Shown here in pieces: positions 22,060-33,013 of a DNA stretch of 64,000 nt. This stretch comes from Bremia lactucae (taxonomy: Eukaryota; Oomycota; Peronosporomycetes; Peronosporales; Peronosporaceae). Under the pieces are notes generated by a model. That model worked only from the letters and a program-made list of their open reading frames with translations. It searched no databases and was not told the DNA's origin. Every line of letters starts with the position of its first letter. The stretch's first letter is position 1. Position numbers and translations under genes: made by a program. The stretch spans positions 214,000-277,999 of the forward strand of contig NC_090625.1 in the NCBI RefSeq assembly GCF_004359215.1, read 5' to 3'.

Positions 22060-22600
22060 AGCTCAGAGTTGTGGAACAAATGGGTAGCATAGACCCTGAG
22101 GTCTCGAAATTTTGGACCTCAACCCTGCTGGTCTATAGCGCTCAAGGAAGAGGCTATGACCAGGTGATGACCCTCCTAGTTCATTCTGGTGCATCATAAT
22201 TTTTTGTAAACTCGCGGCTATAAGAAAGAGACCGGCGATGTTTGAGCTGCTTTGCCAGTATGGCAAGCGAGAAGAGGCGACCGTTCGCTTAGCGAACGGC
22301 GGGCTCGTTATGTCTTAGAGTTCAGGTAGAACTCGCCATCAGCTTTAGTGACTTCTCTTGTAAGGAGAAATTCACAGTACCAGGTATGGACAGTCCGTAT
22401 GACCTCATCCTAGAACTGCCATGGTTGGCAAAAAACCAACCATGGAAAGACTGGGGTACACGCACAGTTGCGCACTCTACGCAGGACACTGGAAATGATG
22501 TGCTCCTGCGAGAGGCATATGTAACTGATGTCGTGTTGAACACATTTGAGGGTGCAATGACGGGATGTCAATTCCTACCCAGCTCGTGGAGACTGGGGTA
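22060..22600 (+). pseudogene. Gypsy aspartic protease with catalytic Asp lost
   Basis: The retropepsin landmark (L-V-D-S-G-A-S) reads LLVHSGAS at about 22170-22195, with His in place of the catalytic Asp. The second half has the flap-to-C-terminal motif YDLILELPWLAKNQPW (about 22398-22445), the place of the usual LILGMPWL..HEPW. A perfect 10-bp inverted repeat (CCATGGTTGG) overlaps that motif. Several frameshifts separate the two halves. Confidence 0.65.
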
Positions 22601-23516
22601 GTGAAAAGGGCAATAATAAGTAGTCATTTCTCACACGGTCCTGCACAGAGCCGAGAGCTTGTGGCAGTAGACAGTGATCTGAGAGGAAGTCAAGCGTTGC
22701 ATGAAACAGCACAGTGCCTAGAGTCTGGTGGGGTTGCAAGGGGTGCGTTAGCCAGGAGAGCGACGGCATTCGCTTTCCACACAAAGTTAGTGGTCACTGG
22801 AAGAACGAGTATTCGACAGATTGCGTTGATCAAAGGCACGTCCAAACGAGTGACTTTTAGATCAGTGCCTAATAAAGAGGATGGGTCTTCGAACGAGCTG
22901 TTCGAGGCCGTCAAAGACGAAATTGTGGAGGCATCCTCAGTTGGGGTGCTCCGGCAAGTCTTTAAATCTGCCGAGGAGATAGTAAATCTCCCGGAGATGT
23001 CGTGGGATCTGTTCCTTGCCGAATTAAAGAGAGAAAAGATCCACAAAATAGTCACACCAGTTCCACAAGAGAACTTGGTGGACTGTTGCTCGTCGTCCAC
23101 AATGGACGAGAGCGTCCTAGAAACGGACAAAAAGAAGCGGTACGCTGCTCAAGGCTGGGATGCCTTGAGAGACAGTCCGTTCTTTGAGGTTCTGTGGAAA
23201 CATCGTGATGTGTTCCCAGAAGAAGTGCCGAGCCGCCTACCAGCAGATAGGGGCATCGGGCACGAGATAGACCTCGAACCTGGCACCAAGTATTGTGTGA
23301 CCAGGCAATGGCCGTTGCCGAAAGAACAAGTCGATTATATCGATGAGTTCTTCGACAAACGAGCCAAGGCGGGACATGTGCGTGAGAGCAAATCGCCTCA
23401 CTGCAGCCCGACCTTTTGTGTGCGTAAAGCCACAGGTGGATGGCGCGTGGTTCATGCTTATAATAAGCTGAACACGGCGACCATACCGGCGCAAACGCCA
23501 ATCCCGCGGAAAGATG
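22565..23516 (+). pseudogene. Gypsy pre-RT and RT fingers, runs into gap
   Basis: An open stretch of more than 300 codons leads from a protease-RT spacer into the RT N-terminus: DSPFFEVLWKHRDVFPEEVP, HEIDLEPGTKYC, QWPLPKEQVDYI, SPHCSPTFCVRKATGGWR and VHAYNKLNTATIPAQTPIPRK. It stops at AAAGATGT where the Ns begin. This is the best preserved part of the element. Confidence 0.85.
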
Positions 23517-23936
23517 TNNNNNNNNNNNNNNNNNNNNNNNNNNNNNNNNNNNNNNNNNNNNNNNNNNNNNNNNNNNNNNNNNNNNNNNNNNNNNNNNNNN
23601 NNNNNNNNNNNNNNNNNNNNNNNNNNNNNNNNNNNNNNNNNNNNNNNNNNNNNNNNNNNNNNNNNNNNNNNNNNNNNNNNNNNNNNNNNNNNNNNNNNNN
23701 NNNNNNNNNNNNNNNNNNNNNNNNNNNNNNNNNNNNNNNNNNNNNNNNNNNNNNNNNNNNNNNNNNNNNNNNNNNNNNNNNNNNNNNNNNNNNNNNNNNN
23801 NNNNNNNNNNNNNNNNNNNNNNNNNNNNNNNNNNNNNNNNNNNNNNNNNNNNNNNNNNNNNNNNNNNNNNNNNNNNNNNNNNNNNNNNNNNNNNNNNNNN
23901 NNNNNNNNNNNNNNNNNNNNNNNNNNNNNNNNNNNN
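23517..23936. other. Assembly gap (420 N)
   Basis: All bases are N. Sequence to the right (23937-24304) repeats 23143-23516 with some changes, so the gap joins two versions of the same RT segment. Confidence 1.
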
Positions 23937-24330
23937 CGCTGCTCAAGGCTGGGATGCCTTGAGAGACAGTCCGTTCTTTGAGGTTCTGTGGAAACATCGC
24001 GATGTGTTCCCAGAAGAAGTGCCGAGCCGCCTACCAGCAGATAGGGGCATCGGGCACGAGATAGACCTCGAACCTGGCACCAAGTACTGTGTGACCAGGC
24101 AATGGCCGTTGCCGAAAGAACAAGTCGATTATATCGATGAGTTCTTCGACAAGCGAGCCAAGGCGGGACATGTGCGTGAGAGCAAATCGCCTCACTGCAG
24201 TCTGATTTTGCGTAAAGACACAGGTGAATGGCGCGTGGTTCATGTTTACAATAAGCTGAACACGGCAACCATACCGGCGCAAACGCCAATCCCGCGGAAA
24301 GATGTTTGTTGAGCTCCAAGGATTAGTCAA
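23937..24330 (+). pseudogene. Second copy of RT fingers after the gap
   Basis: It repeats the protein from AAQGWDALRDSPFFEVL to TPIPRKDV. Differences include a lost CVRK block (SLILRKDTGEW instead of SPTFCVRKATGGW). Unlike the left copy it continues into the RT palm region. It is either a true tandem or a collapsed allele or copy. Confidence 0.75.
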
Positions 24331-24830
24331 CTATCTTTTCCGGGTTGAATTTAAAGGATGGCCACTATCAGGAACTCATAAGAGAGTCCGATGTAGCCAA
24401 AACGGCGGTAAGCACCCCAAGCGGCATGCTTTGGGAGTGGCTTGTGATGTCCCAAGGTTTGAAAAACGCACCAGCGACATTCATCGAGTGGTGGCTCACG
24501 TCATGCGTCATCACCGTGCCTACGCGCCCCATTACTTTGACGATATATTTGTGCATAGTAGGGCCGAGGACGGGCTGAGCGCAATAGAGTCGCCGAGCGT
24601 CATTTAGATGCTGTGTTGCAGACTTTGAAGGACGTTCAATTGTACGTCAACTCGCAAAAGTGTGAAAAAGGGGTCCCCGAGATACCTGTGCTAAGTTGCA
24701 TCGCAGGTACACATGGTGTACGAGCACCCAGACAAGGTAAAATCAGTAAAGGAATGGCCAATTCCACGGTATGTGAAGAATTTGCGCCAATTCATAGGGC
24801 TCGCTTATTACTTGCATGAATATAGCAAGA
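24331..24830 (+). pseudogene. Gypsy RT palm and thumb
   Basis: Frames with one-base shifts read NLKDGHYQ, TPSGMLWEWLVM.QGLKNAPATF and the catalytic YFDDIFVHS (about 24534-24560), followed by the LDAVLQTLKD and LYVNSQKCEKG thumb. The YxDD box is intact, but the frame is broken before and after it. Confidence 0.8.
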
Positions 24831-24839
24831 ATTATGCCG

Positions 24840-25612
24840 AGTAAACTAAACCATTATCTGACCTCCTTAACAAGACGCAGAATGGGGCTTGGTTAAAAGA
24901 ACAAGATCATGTATTCACATCAGTGAAGCAATCTCGTGTAGAGGCACCGGTTTTGGCATTGCCAGACGCGGATGCGCCTTTTAGCGTTGTCTGCGATGCA
25001 AGTAATTTGCAATAGGCAGCGCGCTCATCCAGAAGGATGGCAACGGCGTTGATCGTGTCATCACTTATCAGTCCCGACTATTAAAGCCGTGGAACTGAAT
25101 TTATCTGTGCATGACAAAGAGCTAGTTTCAATAAAGTAAGTTCTGTCAAGTATCGTGTGCACCTACTGAGCACCGAGCCATTGTGGTTTATACGGATCAT
25201 GCATCACGCGGACCGCAATAAACTCACCACACCTATCGCCTAGAATGGCAAGATGGCTAACATTCTTCTCTGAATTTCATTTCAAAGCTGAATACAAGCC
25301 AGGTAAGTCGAATGTCTTGGCTGACGCTTTATCGCGCAGACCAGACTTCGAGGTAAGCCACCAGGAAAATGTATCTAGTGCTAAAGCACAGTTTCATCCG
25401 TCAACGTCGGTAGCCATGAAGGCATACCACGTGACGAGGTTATTAGCCTCTGAAATAAAAGAGGGCCACAGTCAGAACGACCATTGCCGCCTGCTGTTGG
25501 ATCACTTTGGTGGACGAAAGGTAACCCTTCCGTCGAACCTGAAAGCTAAGCTAAAAATCGCTTTAGCTACAGCGATGGCCTGTTATGGCATCAACTGTCA
25601 TCTTATGATCCC
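24840..25612 (+). pseudogene. Gypsy RNase H and connection domain
   Basis: The RNase H stretch is damaged from 24900 to 25240 (pieces DADAPFSVVCDAS, then the VHDKELVS region). It ends in the well-kept MARWLTFFSEFHFKAEYKPGKSNVLADALSRRPDF (25245-25350). The following spacer to 25612 is open but has no domain. Confidence 0.7.
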
Positions 25613-26910
25613 TTGAGAATCTATGTGCCATATGACACAGATCTAAAACTGATGATCCTTCACGAGCTCCATGATGCGTCATCTAGTGAGCATCTGGGCC
25701 GTGAAAAGACATTCTTACGAGTGTCAGAGGAATTTTGGTGGCCCCACCTATATAAATGGGTGGCCAACTATATTCGCTCTTGCGAACAGTGTCAGCGCAT
25801 TCAGCCTGCACCGTCCAGCAGTGCGTCACTAAAGCGCTACCGATTCCAACAGATTGTTAGAAGTCAGTAAGTTTGAGTTCCATGTTTGGCATGCCGCCCG
25901 ACCACAAGGGTCGGACGGGGCTCGACGTCTTTGTAGACAGACTGAGCAAAATGGTGCATTTAGCACCATGTAAGACATCGATCACAGGCAAGGAGACAGC
26001 TCTCTTGTTCCTGGATCATGTTTACCGACTACACGGGATGCTCGAGTCCATAGTATCGGACCGGGATCCTCGTTTTACGTCTGGTTTTTGGTGACATGTG
26101 TTTGAGCTGCTTGGTAGCAAGCTCCACATGTCGACCGGGATCCACGTTTTACGTCTGGTTTCTGGCGAATGTGTTTGAGTCGTGGTGGATGTCTTACTCA
26201 CGATAGCAGCTCCTAAAAAATGGAGCAAACAATTGCCCTTTGTGGAGTTCGCTATAAATACCAGTGTCTACGCCAATTCGGATAAGACATCGTTTTAAAT
26301 TAACGGATCGCGCCATTCTCGGACGCCAGTCTCGTTTGTGCGCAGCCCGAGTCTTAGTGAGGGAGGCCCCTCACTATTCTCGGCGCGAATGAGGGACATA
26401 GTTTCGTCAATATGACTATGGCTCATGAGGGTATCATCTCAATGACTGAAACTTGCCCTGGTGACCCTGCCAATTAAGCAGTGATCAATAGAACTACGTC
26501 CTATGACCGACCTCTCGGCGGTGTCATAGGCGAGTTTGATGAAGCATGAGCGAGACTCAACGCTTTGTGGATGAGCGATTAGCCATCACGCGAAAAGTCT
26601 GCGACGCGGTAGCAAGCGCACAGGACAAGCAACAAGAATATGCGGATCGAAATGGTCGTAAAAATAATGAGCGCTTTTGAGTGGGTGAGAAAGTAATATT
26701 AAGGACTGCTACCTAAAAATGCAATTTCTGTACTACCTGAAGGTACTACGAAATTGTCGCTGCGTTTCATTGGGCCCTTTATGGTAGTAGAAGAGTTTGG
26801 AGACCTAAATTGTAGGCTCACCTTTCCCCGTACATGAAGACGCACCCCGTATTTTACGTGGGCCGTCTGAAACGGTATGTAGACCCAAATGAAGTCACAT
26901 ACCCCCATTT
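25613..26910 (+). pseudogene. Gypsy integrase
   Basis: The HHCC zinc domain reads HELHDASSSEHLGREKTF and SCEQCQRIQ (25650-25800). The catalytic core holds FVDRLSKMVHLAP and SDRDPRFTSGFW (25930-26095). The core is split by a 74-bp internal duplication (26059-26179). The C-terminal part carries LRFIGPFMVVEEFG and HPVFYVGRLKRY (about 26760-26875), the GPF/Y module. Stops occur at 25868 and 26093. Confidence 0.8.
26059..26179 (+). repeat. 74-bp duplication in integrase core
   Basis: GACCGGGATCC-TCGTTTTACG at 26059 recurs at 26133 with few changes. The unit contains the second catalytic Asp region (DRDPRFTSGFW). Confidence 0.8.
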
Positions 26911-27239
26911 GTCAAAGGAGACCGATGGTGACGCCGGCTGTGAGTCGAGCGTCGTTTGGGTGAGGAGGACAGAGAAGACGAAAAATGATCAGCGGTTGAC
27001 CCCTCCAGCACGAACAGGACTCGGAGAGCGAGGGACATCACGTGATTAACGCGGATCCATCAGCATTATCCGTTCAAAAAGGTCCAAGCGAGTCTTCAGG
27101 CATTCAAAACCCTGACGATCCTTCGCACGGACATTATGAAGATCCGAGGTCAGTCGCGAGACTTGACCCTCGAGGTCCGCAATACGTCGTTCAGCATCGC
27201 TTAATGCCTGTGACTGAACGGTCGAAGGTAAGGCAGCCT

Positions 27240-27500
27240 CGAGTCGGTGGGCAAGATCGCCACTCCTATCGGGCACCGCCTGTACGGATGGATGCGGGTG
27301 GGAGTCCACGCTTTTTTTCTGGAAGGTTCTTGCCCACCGCTCCGTGGGGCAGAGGTATCAGATTCTCGTCCAATGGAAAGATTACCCAAAGAGCTTCGAC
27401 TCTTTAGAACCGATCGATACCCTACGTATTGATATGCCCGGCTTGGTGGCTGCCTATGAAAAGAAACACCAGCTAAGGCCTCTTCGCAAGTCTCAATTGG
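27240..27500 (+). pseudogene. Gypsy C-terminal chromodomain
   Basis: YQILVQWKDYPKSFDSLEPI followed by LVAAYEKKHQL (about 27350-27465) is a degraded chromodomain with the WxxY...W/S.EP pattern. Chromodomains at the end of integrase target chromoviruses to modified histones. It lies just upstream of the putative polypurine tract. Confidence 0.75.
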
Positions 27501-27550
27501 ACAAGCAGAAGCAGTGTTGTGAGAAGAAGCAGGGGGTACAGTACCGCCCA

Positions 27551-27740
27551 TGATTTCTTTGACACGCAAGCGGGTAAAATTAATTCGTAGCGACCGCTGT
27601 TTTATCGCATTCGGAATGCGGATAAATGCGGCGCAAGAATTCCGCCTCGTTTTGGTCGGGTGTTTCGTTTGACCGCAACACGACCGGGATCGGGAAAACA
27701 TGCCCATGCGATTTTATCTGAGCCTTCCATGACTTCAAGA
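27551..27740 (+). repeat. Possible 3' LTR of the chromovirus
   Basis: A TG start follows the purine tract. I found no second copy in the window, so the assignment rests on position only. Confidence 0.3.
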
Positions 27741-28550
27741 CGTTATAATAATTAAATGCGTCTAGAAGAGCGCGCTCTAGGAGCGACGCTCTTGGCCCGT
27801 TTAAACAAGGCCATTAAGATGGAGGAGGCATCGGCGATATGCCACCCGTCATATAGCCACGATAAAAACGACTGGCGTGTAACACCGACTAAGCACTCTC
27901 ACGTGTCGTCGGCGGAGCTTTAGACTCGAAATTATCTATGTCTGGACCATTATGGATAATGGTCTGAGCTTAAGTCGTTGCGGTTTTACCCAACGGAGAA
28001 GCTGCGCCTTTATCGGCAGCGCTTTCATTAATTTTCGCTGCGCTAGCCAGCGCAGACGACGAGACAGCATTGGAAAACTTTGCTGTCTCCATGTTACGAG
28101 TAATGAGTGAAGTTTGGATGGGGAATCAAGCGTCATCATCCTTCCTCATTAGCGCGATGTCCGCATCACACATTGTAGTCGACAATGAGCGACGGATCAG
28201 CATCCTCACTGTAAAAGTGGGATGGATCCTAAAGCCCCGCTAACGCGACAGCAGCAGTAGCTGTTGGCATTTCGACTAAGGCATTGGACGCTGCCGGCGT
28301 GTTGACGCGGCGCGTGCGCTTAGCGTGTGGTTGAGTGGGTGTCTTCGGCAGACGACCCACCAACGTCGCCCATTTTCGATGGCATATTATGCTCCGTGTA
28401 AGACACAGGTAGCAAGAGTGAAAGAGAGAGGTAAGCGGCGCGTAAAGCAGCTCGCTTCCCTCTGTCCTCTTTGGCGAATTTCAAAATGTAAATTCGTTCT
28501 TAAAGGGTGGGTGGTATACCGGGCTAAAGTTGCCCTAATGTCACACAGTC
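27741..28550 (-). pseudogene. Decayed gag start of a minus-strand Gypsy element
   Basis: The minus strand from about 28170 to 27900 is open for about 85 codons (DADIALMRKDDDARFP..., ending APPTTRE) with a Gag-like composition. It lies downstream of the minus-sense LTR 29045-28555, as a gag N-terminus should. Stops interrupt it upstream and downstream. No motif confirms it. Confidence 0.4.
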
Positions 28551-28554
28551 CCCG

Positions 28555-29045
28555 TTAAGTACATTGGTGTACTTAAGAGGATGGTCAATTACTAAACTTA
28601 TGTAATTAAACCCAGCACTCGGGTGTGGTTCACATTTGTGACCAACCCTTGCGTATGTGATGCACATAGGTACATTCACATTAGGAGGGATGACGGCTAG
28701 CGTTATTCGTTACGCGAGGTATCTAGAAAGATACGCTCGCAATACATAATAGTGTTAATTAAAGAGATGACATTTTTGATTGGTAAAAATAGATATTTGT
28801 ATTTTATACGATTAAATATAAATCAGTCTGAAAACTTCTTTTTACTTAGTAAGTGCGCACGAGGAGCCAGATTACCGTTCCCTGACGACACTTTGATAGA
28901 GTACTTGGTGCGTTGGGTGAGGTCACTAAGGCGCCCACCATAACTACCTCACGGCCCACGAGAGTAGACGGTCTAACCGCTTCCTTGCTGTGCTAGAGTG
29001 TGGGCTTAAGAAGAGCGTGGTCGCATTAAGACGTGCCCGCCTACA
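28555..29045 (-). repeat. LTR, TGTAGGCGGGC family, minus sense
   Basis: It is the reverse complement of 29567-30057, about 75-80% similar by eye, and also matches 60710-61199 in the same orientation. Shared marks are GACGGCTAGCGTTATTCG and ATATAAATCAGTCTG. Confidence 0.8.
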
Positions 29046-29566
29046 CTAAGCCTGCATATGAAAATTGTTTCGATGTAAAAAATACGGGATCTACTGCTAT
29101 ACTTACGAAAAAATGCTTTGCAATTTTAGCAGTCACCGTTCGCAAATCTCGCACTGCGCATTTGTGGGAAGATGAAACATGCACACATCTCACAATGACC
29201 ATCTTTAAGTTGACAACTGACGTCGAATTCCTCATATAATTCTTCTTATTTTAAAATAAGTCCGATACGGAGTAGTAAGTGCTCTAAGTATTTGAGCTTT
29301 TACAATAAGGTATACCTTTCTACTGGCTCTAAAACTAGAAATATCGGTGGAGGCAATTATGCATATGTTTTATTGTCTTATGACGTAGTTGCAGTTACTG
29401 GTAATACTGCCAGTGAGTCATAATATTGCATTTTATCGGTTGGGGTCTAGTATACAACTTGGAAATTATTATAAGTTTCATGCCGTGCCGTAAAAGTTTG
29501 CATAGTACTCTACCGTCATGTAGACGGCTTGACGGTGTTGTTTGCGCCAAAATCGGGCGGATGTCT
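29046..29566. other. Spacer between head-to-head LTRs
   Basis: About 520 bp, AT-rich. A 68-codon open frame at 29033-29239 has no recognisable match. Nothing else was seen. Confidence 0.5.
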
Positions 29567-30057
29567 GTTGGCGGGCATGTCTTAATGCGGCCACGATTTA
29601 CTTAAGCACACACCTAGCATAGCGAGGAAGCGGTTTGACCGCCTTCTCTCACTTGCAGTGAGGTTGTTGTGGTGGGCGATTTAGCGACCTCACCCAACGC
29701 ACTAAGTATTCTGGTATACGCGTCGTCACGGGAGCGGTAATTTGGCTCCTGGTGCGCACTTAGTAGAATTTTTTTTTAAGACTGATTTATATGAAATCGT
29801 ATTATACATTAATTTCTATTTTTAACCAATCGTAAAATGTCATCTCTGTAGGTAACACTAATATGTATTGCGAGCAAATCTTTCTAGATATCTCGCCTAA
29901 CGGATGACGCTAGCCGTAATCCCCGATAATATGAATGCTCTCAGTGACTTCACATACACAAGAATAATTCACAATGTGAACCACACCCATGTGGTAGATC
30001 CAATTACATTACCAAAGTAATTGACTAGCCTTGCTTCACAAGCAAAACTCTCAACAC
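29567..30057 (+). repeat. LTR, TGTTGGCGGGC family, plus sense
   Basis: It starts TGTTGGCGGGCATG and ends CTCTCAACA, giving the TG...CA ends of an LTR. It is an inverted match of 28555-29045. A plus-strand gag follows at 30099, so this is the 5' LTR. Confidence 0.75.
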
Positions 30058-30098
30058 GCGGATGTGTGGGGAAATTAGGGTGTTAACAAATTGAACTG

Positions 30099-30990
30099 AT
30101 GAGACAGCAGCATTTACAAGCTGCTAGCGTGCCGACGCTTCCACGTCGATCTGAAAGCTTAAAGATCAAAATCTTTAAGTTTAAGGCAGTCGAAAGCAAC
30201 TTCCGTTTAAGATGGTTCATCGAATTAGGCGACTCTCTTTTAAGATGGCTCGTCATATTAGACGACACCATTAAAGCTCAAGTGATGATGCGACGAAAGT
30301 GAAATTTGGCATGTTCAACTTAGCCGGACGTGCCAAACGTCGGCCCTCAAGACTCAAGTTTCACAACTCATTGTTTTTTTAGTCGTATGACGTCTGAAAG
30401 ACCCGGCTCAGGCAAGTATTCGAGCCGCCACGTGCCGAATTCAGGGCTCGAGACGAACTCCTGGATTTGGGGCATGCCAGACGGTCCTGTTAAGTCTCAC
30501 CTGTTTCAGCTTGAACTTTGGACGCTAGACCAAGTAATATATGTAGCGGGTCAGGAGAACATCGGTCTTAAACAGGCTTTCGTCCACTGATTGCTTATCG
30601 TCCGCCGAGATGACAAGAAATTTGAGGTCTACCACCTATGGACTTCTCGTATGTAGAGAGCGAGAAACCTTGCTCTTCAAGTTACGAACGTTTACAGATA
30701 TACAATCGCTGTTTAAAGACGGTCATTACACTTATGAGTGTAGTGCCCCACATCCAGTGCCTAAAACACTGAGCGAAACGATCGACCTCCCGCTAGAATC
30801 AGCGCAGGACGCGGATCCGACGCTGTTGCGAAATTGCAACGGCGATTCAGATCATAACAAAACGGTTGGGGTCGGTAGGTGCGGAGCGCCCTACGGATCC
30901 AGTAACGTCAAAAGAAATTGCTGGCCTGGCCTTAGCGAGGTGATGAGGATGACCTCATCACCTTGAAGATTATAGTGGCAAATGACCACT
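30099..30990 (+). pseudogene. Gypsy gag with degraded knuckle
   Basis: The capsid part reads SLKIKIFKFKAVESN and RWFIELGDSL in the place of the usual KFxGxEGExLLRWFVE-type motif. It continues PVKSHLFQLELWTLDQ (about 30485-30535). Further on KDGHYTYECSAP (about 30716-30750) is the end of a CCHC knuckle whose first cysteines are lost. A large internal deletion removes the middle of the capsid. Confidence 0.7.
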
Positions 30991-31032
30991 AACGTCCTTA
31001 CTCGATTGTGTACTAACGTCCTTACTCGATTG
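30985..31032 (+). repeat. 24-bp tandem duplication
   Basis: CTAACGTCCTTACTCGATTG occurs twice in a row near 30987 and 31011, between gag and protease remnants. Confidence 0.75.
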
Positions 31033-31079
31033 TGGGGCGTCGAGCAATTTTATACGACGGCAATTGCTAGAAGATCGCA

Positions 31080-32090
31080 GGCTCACATTTTTTAGCGTGA
31101 TATACCTCTAACGAGGATGACAGTGCGCCTAGCAACAGGTGCGACTTTAACAGTAAATAAACGTATCGTTGGTATCCAATACACGTTTAAGGGTAAGCAG
31201 TACACTGATGATTTCATCGTTCTTGATTGAAATGACATATTTGGTGTCATCCTTGGATTTCCATGGCTCAAAAAGAACGAGTCATGCATAAATTGGCAGC
31301 AGCAAGCCGTGACAATGTTTGTCTCTCATTCATCAGAAGGTCGTCGGATGAACGTCTTGAGCGTCTACAAGCGTGTGGATGTCCAATGAGTGAGTGCGAT
31401 GGCCTCATTTGTGGCTCGGTAATTTGCAATACTGCACAAGACTCAGTGTGAATTTCCATCACACTGTGGAGTTAGAAACCAAGGCTGCGCACAAGCACAG
31501 GCAGCGTTGAAGTTCGACCACTCGAATAAGTTTAGTTGTACGAATGAAGGATGCTTGCTTCGAATGCAACATCCGAAAAACTTGAATCGCCTGTCTATAA
31601 GAGACAGTGTAAGAATATTAGATGGGCCTGATAGTCTATCGTAGGGGATCTCAATGTGGTAGCGCAACCACAGCTAGAGGCAGTAGGGGAGAATACTTCC
31701 CAAATAAACTTGAGGGGATAAGTCCCCAGAAATCTAGGTTCAAATGTTTTCAGGTACATTTGGAAATAAGTTTCAAAGCGAAACTGAGCGGATCAAGTGT
31801 TGGCACACCTCCGAAGCTAACTTCGGAGAATACTCAGTTGCCAACGATAGAACCAAAACAATTCTTGCGTGATCTGCGTAGTGGCAAAGTCAAGAAAATT
31901 TGCGTACTCGTTATAAATTAAGAAAATACGAGTGTCTTGAATTTCCTATTGTTAGCAATGAAAAACGCTACAGGGCAGAAGTTTCTCTTACTAAGCAGCG
32001 GGCCATTTTACATGCGGCAGTTGTAGTAAAACTAGTTTGTTTTGTAAATATAGCTTTTTGCTACATTTTTGGCTTAAAATTTTACCTTTA
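31080..32090 (+). pseudogene. Gypsy protease and pre-RT spacer
   Basis: The frame reads VRLATGATL-like, then VIFGVILGFPWLKKNESCINW (about 31240-31300). This is the second half of a Gypsy retropepsin, whose family form is LATG..LxLILGxPWLxxHxPxIxW. After it come degraded spacer frames (IEPKQFLRDLRSGKVKKI at 31850-31905). The first half with DSGA is missing. Confidence 0.65.
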
Positions 32091-33013
32091 AAATGCAGGT
32101 AATCCAGCAATATATCATGCATTCGCAATCATATTTTGCAACGCCGAATGTGTCATAAAATCTTAAGCCATTCCGATTTTTTGTGAGCCTTGACTGATAA
32201 TTATATTGCCTTATCCAAATATAGTATATGTATTGGACAACATTCGATTATGAGGATTCGTCGTACCTGTCAATTATTTTGATGAGCTTTGTAACATGAT
32301 ATTATTGCAATACAATACATCAGAGCAATAAGCCGAATATTTCTATAGGCAATATTGTAAAGCACGTATTCGAATTTAACGTGTGAATTGCTTGTAGCCA
32401 AATCTTAAGCTAGAAGTGTTTTCTTTTCTAGTGACATGATATTCGACCGTCTTGATGCTACTCATCTTGTTCCACAGCTGCCAATTGGTGTTGAAAATGG
32501 ATTCCGTGGAGTTGTAGACCTTGTTGAGATCAGCCTTACATTGGTGTCTTGCATCCAAACGCTAATCAACAGCAAAATACCGTATACAATGCGAAAAATG
32601 GATAGATTTCGGTAGCTTCTTTAATCAAGGAGGACTTGATTTAAGCAAAAATATTGTACCCAGACCGAGAGATTTCAAATGACAGTCGCGAACCGGTACA
32701 AAGAATTGCGTGACAATGTAATGGCCTATACTATCGAACAGCGCAAAGTAATCGCTAGATTATTGAGTTCAAACATGAGGCTGTCCATGTGAAGTTGTTG
32801 GAATTCGCTCAGTCATATGTGTTTAAAATCCAATCGAAAAGTGGTGGATAGTGTGCGCCTATTATAAATAAAATCTTATGTACTGCCAATCCTTTATAGT
32901 CCACAAAATGGTAACATTGACAACCCCGTAATAGGCCGAAGAAGTGGTTTGCGATGCCACAAATGCTCACGTCCAACCTTCTTAATGGACAAAAAAGTCA
33001 CTTCGTTTGAAGT
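32091..33013. other. AT-rich stretch around EF-G fragment
   Basis: Apart from the EF-G piece, no gene is recognised. A short frame near 32680-32790 (ANRYKELRDNV) is open but unassigned. Confidence 0.45.
32409..32532 (+). pseudogene. fusA: Fragment of a bacterial-type elongation factor G
   Basis: One open frame reads [13 protein letters not shown] followed by [20 protein letters not shown]. In EF-G the GTPase domain has the same run: M-I-x-D-R-L-x-A-x-P-L-V, then LQLPIG-E-x-F-x-GVVDLVEM. The fragment covers about 35-40 residues and breaks down on both sides. It may come from an alphaproteobacterium or from a nuclear gene for mitochondrial EF-G. The LQLPIG form is closer to bacterial EF-G. It lies in Gypsy debris, not next to any translation gene. 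Confidence 0.6.

Larger units (their letters stand above)
21804..27550 (+). mobile_element. Ty3/Gypsy chromovirus, nearly complete, decayed
   Basis: The order is gag zinc knuckle, protease, RT, RNase H, integrase, chromodomain, all on the plus strand, as in chromoviruses. The gag N-terminus is missing because LINE copy B abuts at 21803. RT is interrupted by 420 Ns. A purine tract before 27545 (AGAAGAAGCAGGGGG) and TGATTTC after it may mark the polypurine tract and 3' LTR start. Frameshifts and stops are frequent, so the element is dead. Confidence 0.85.

Noticed and set aside
32376..32558. 60-codon minus-strand frame over the EF-G fragment
   Set aside because: It is the antisense shadow of the EF-G reading on plus.
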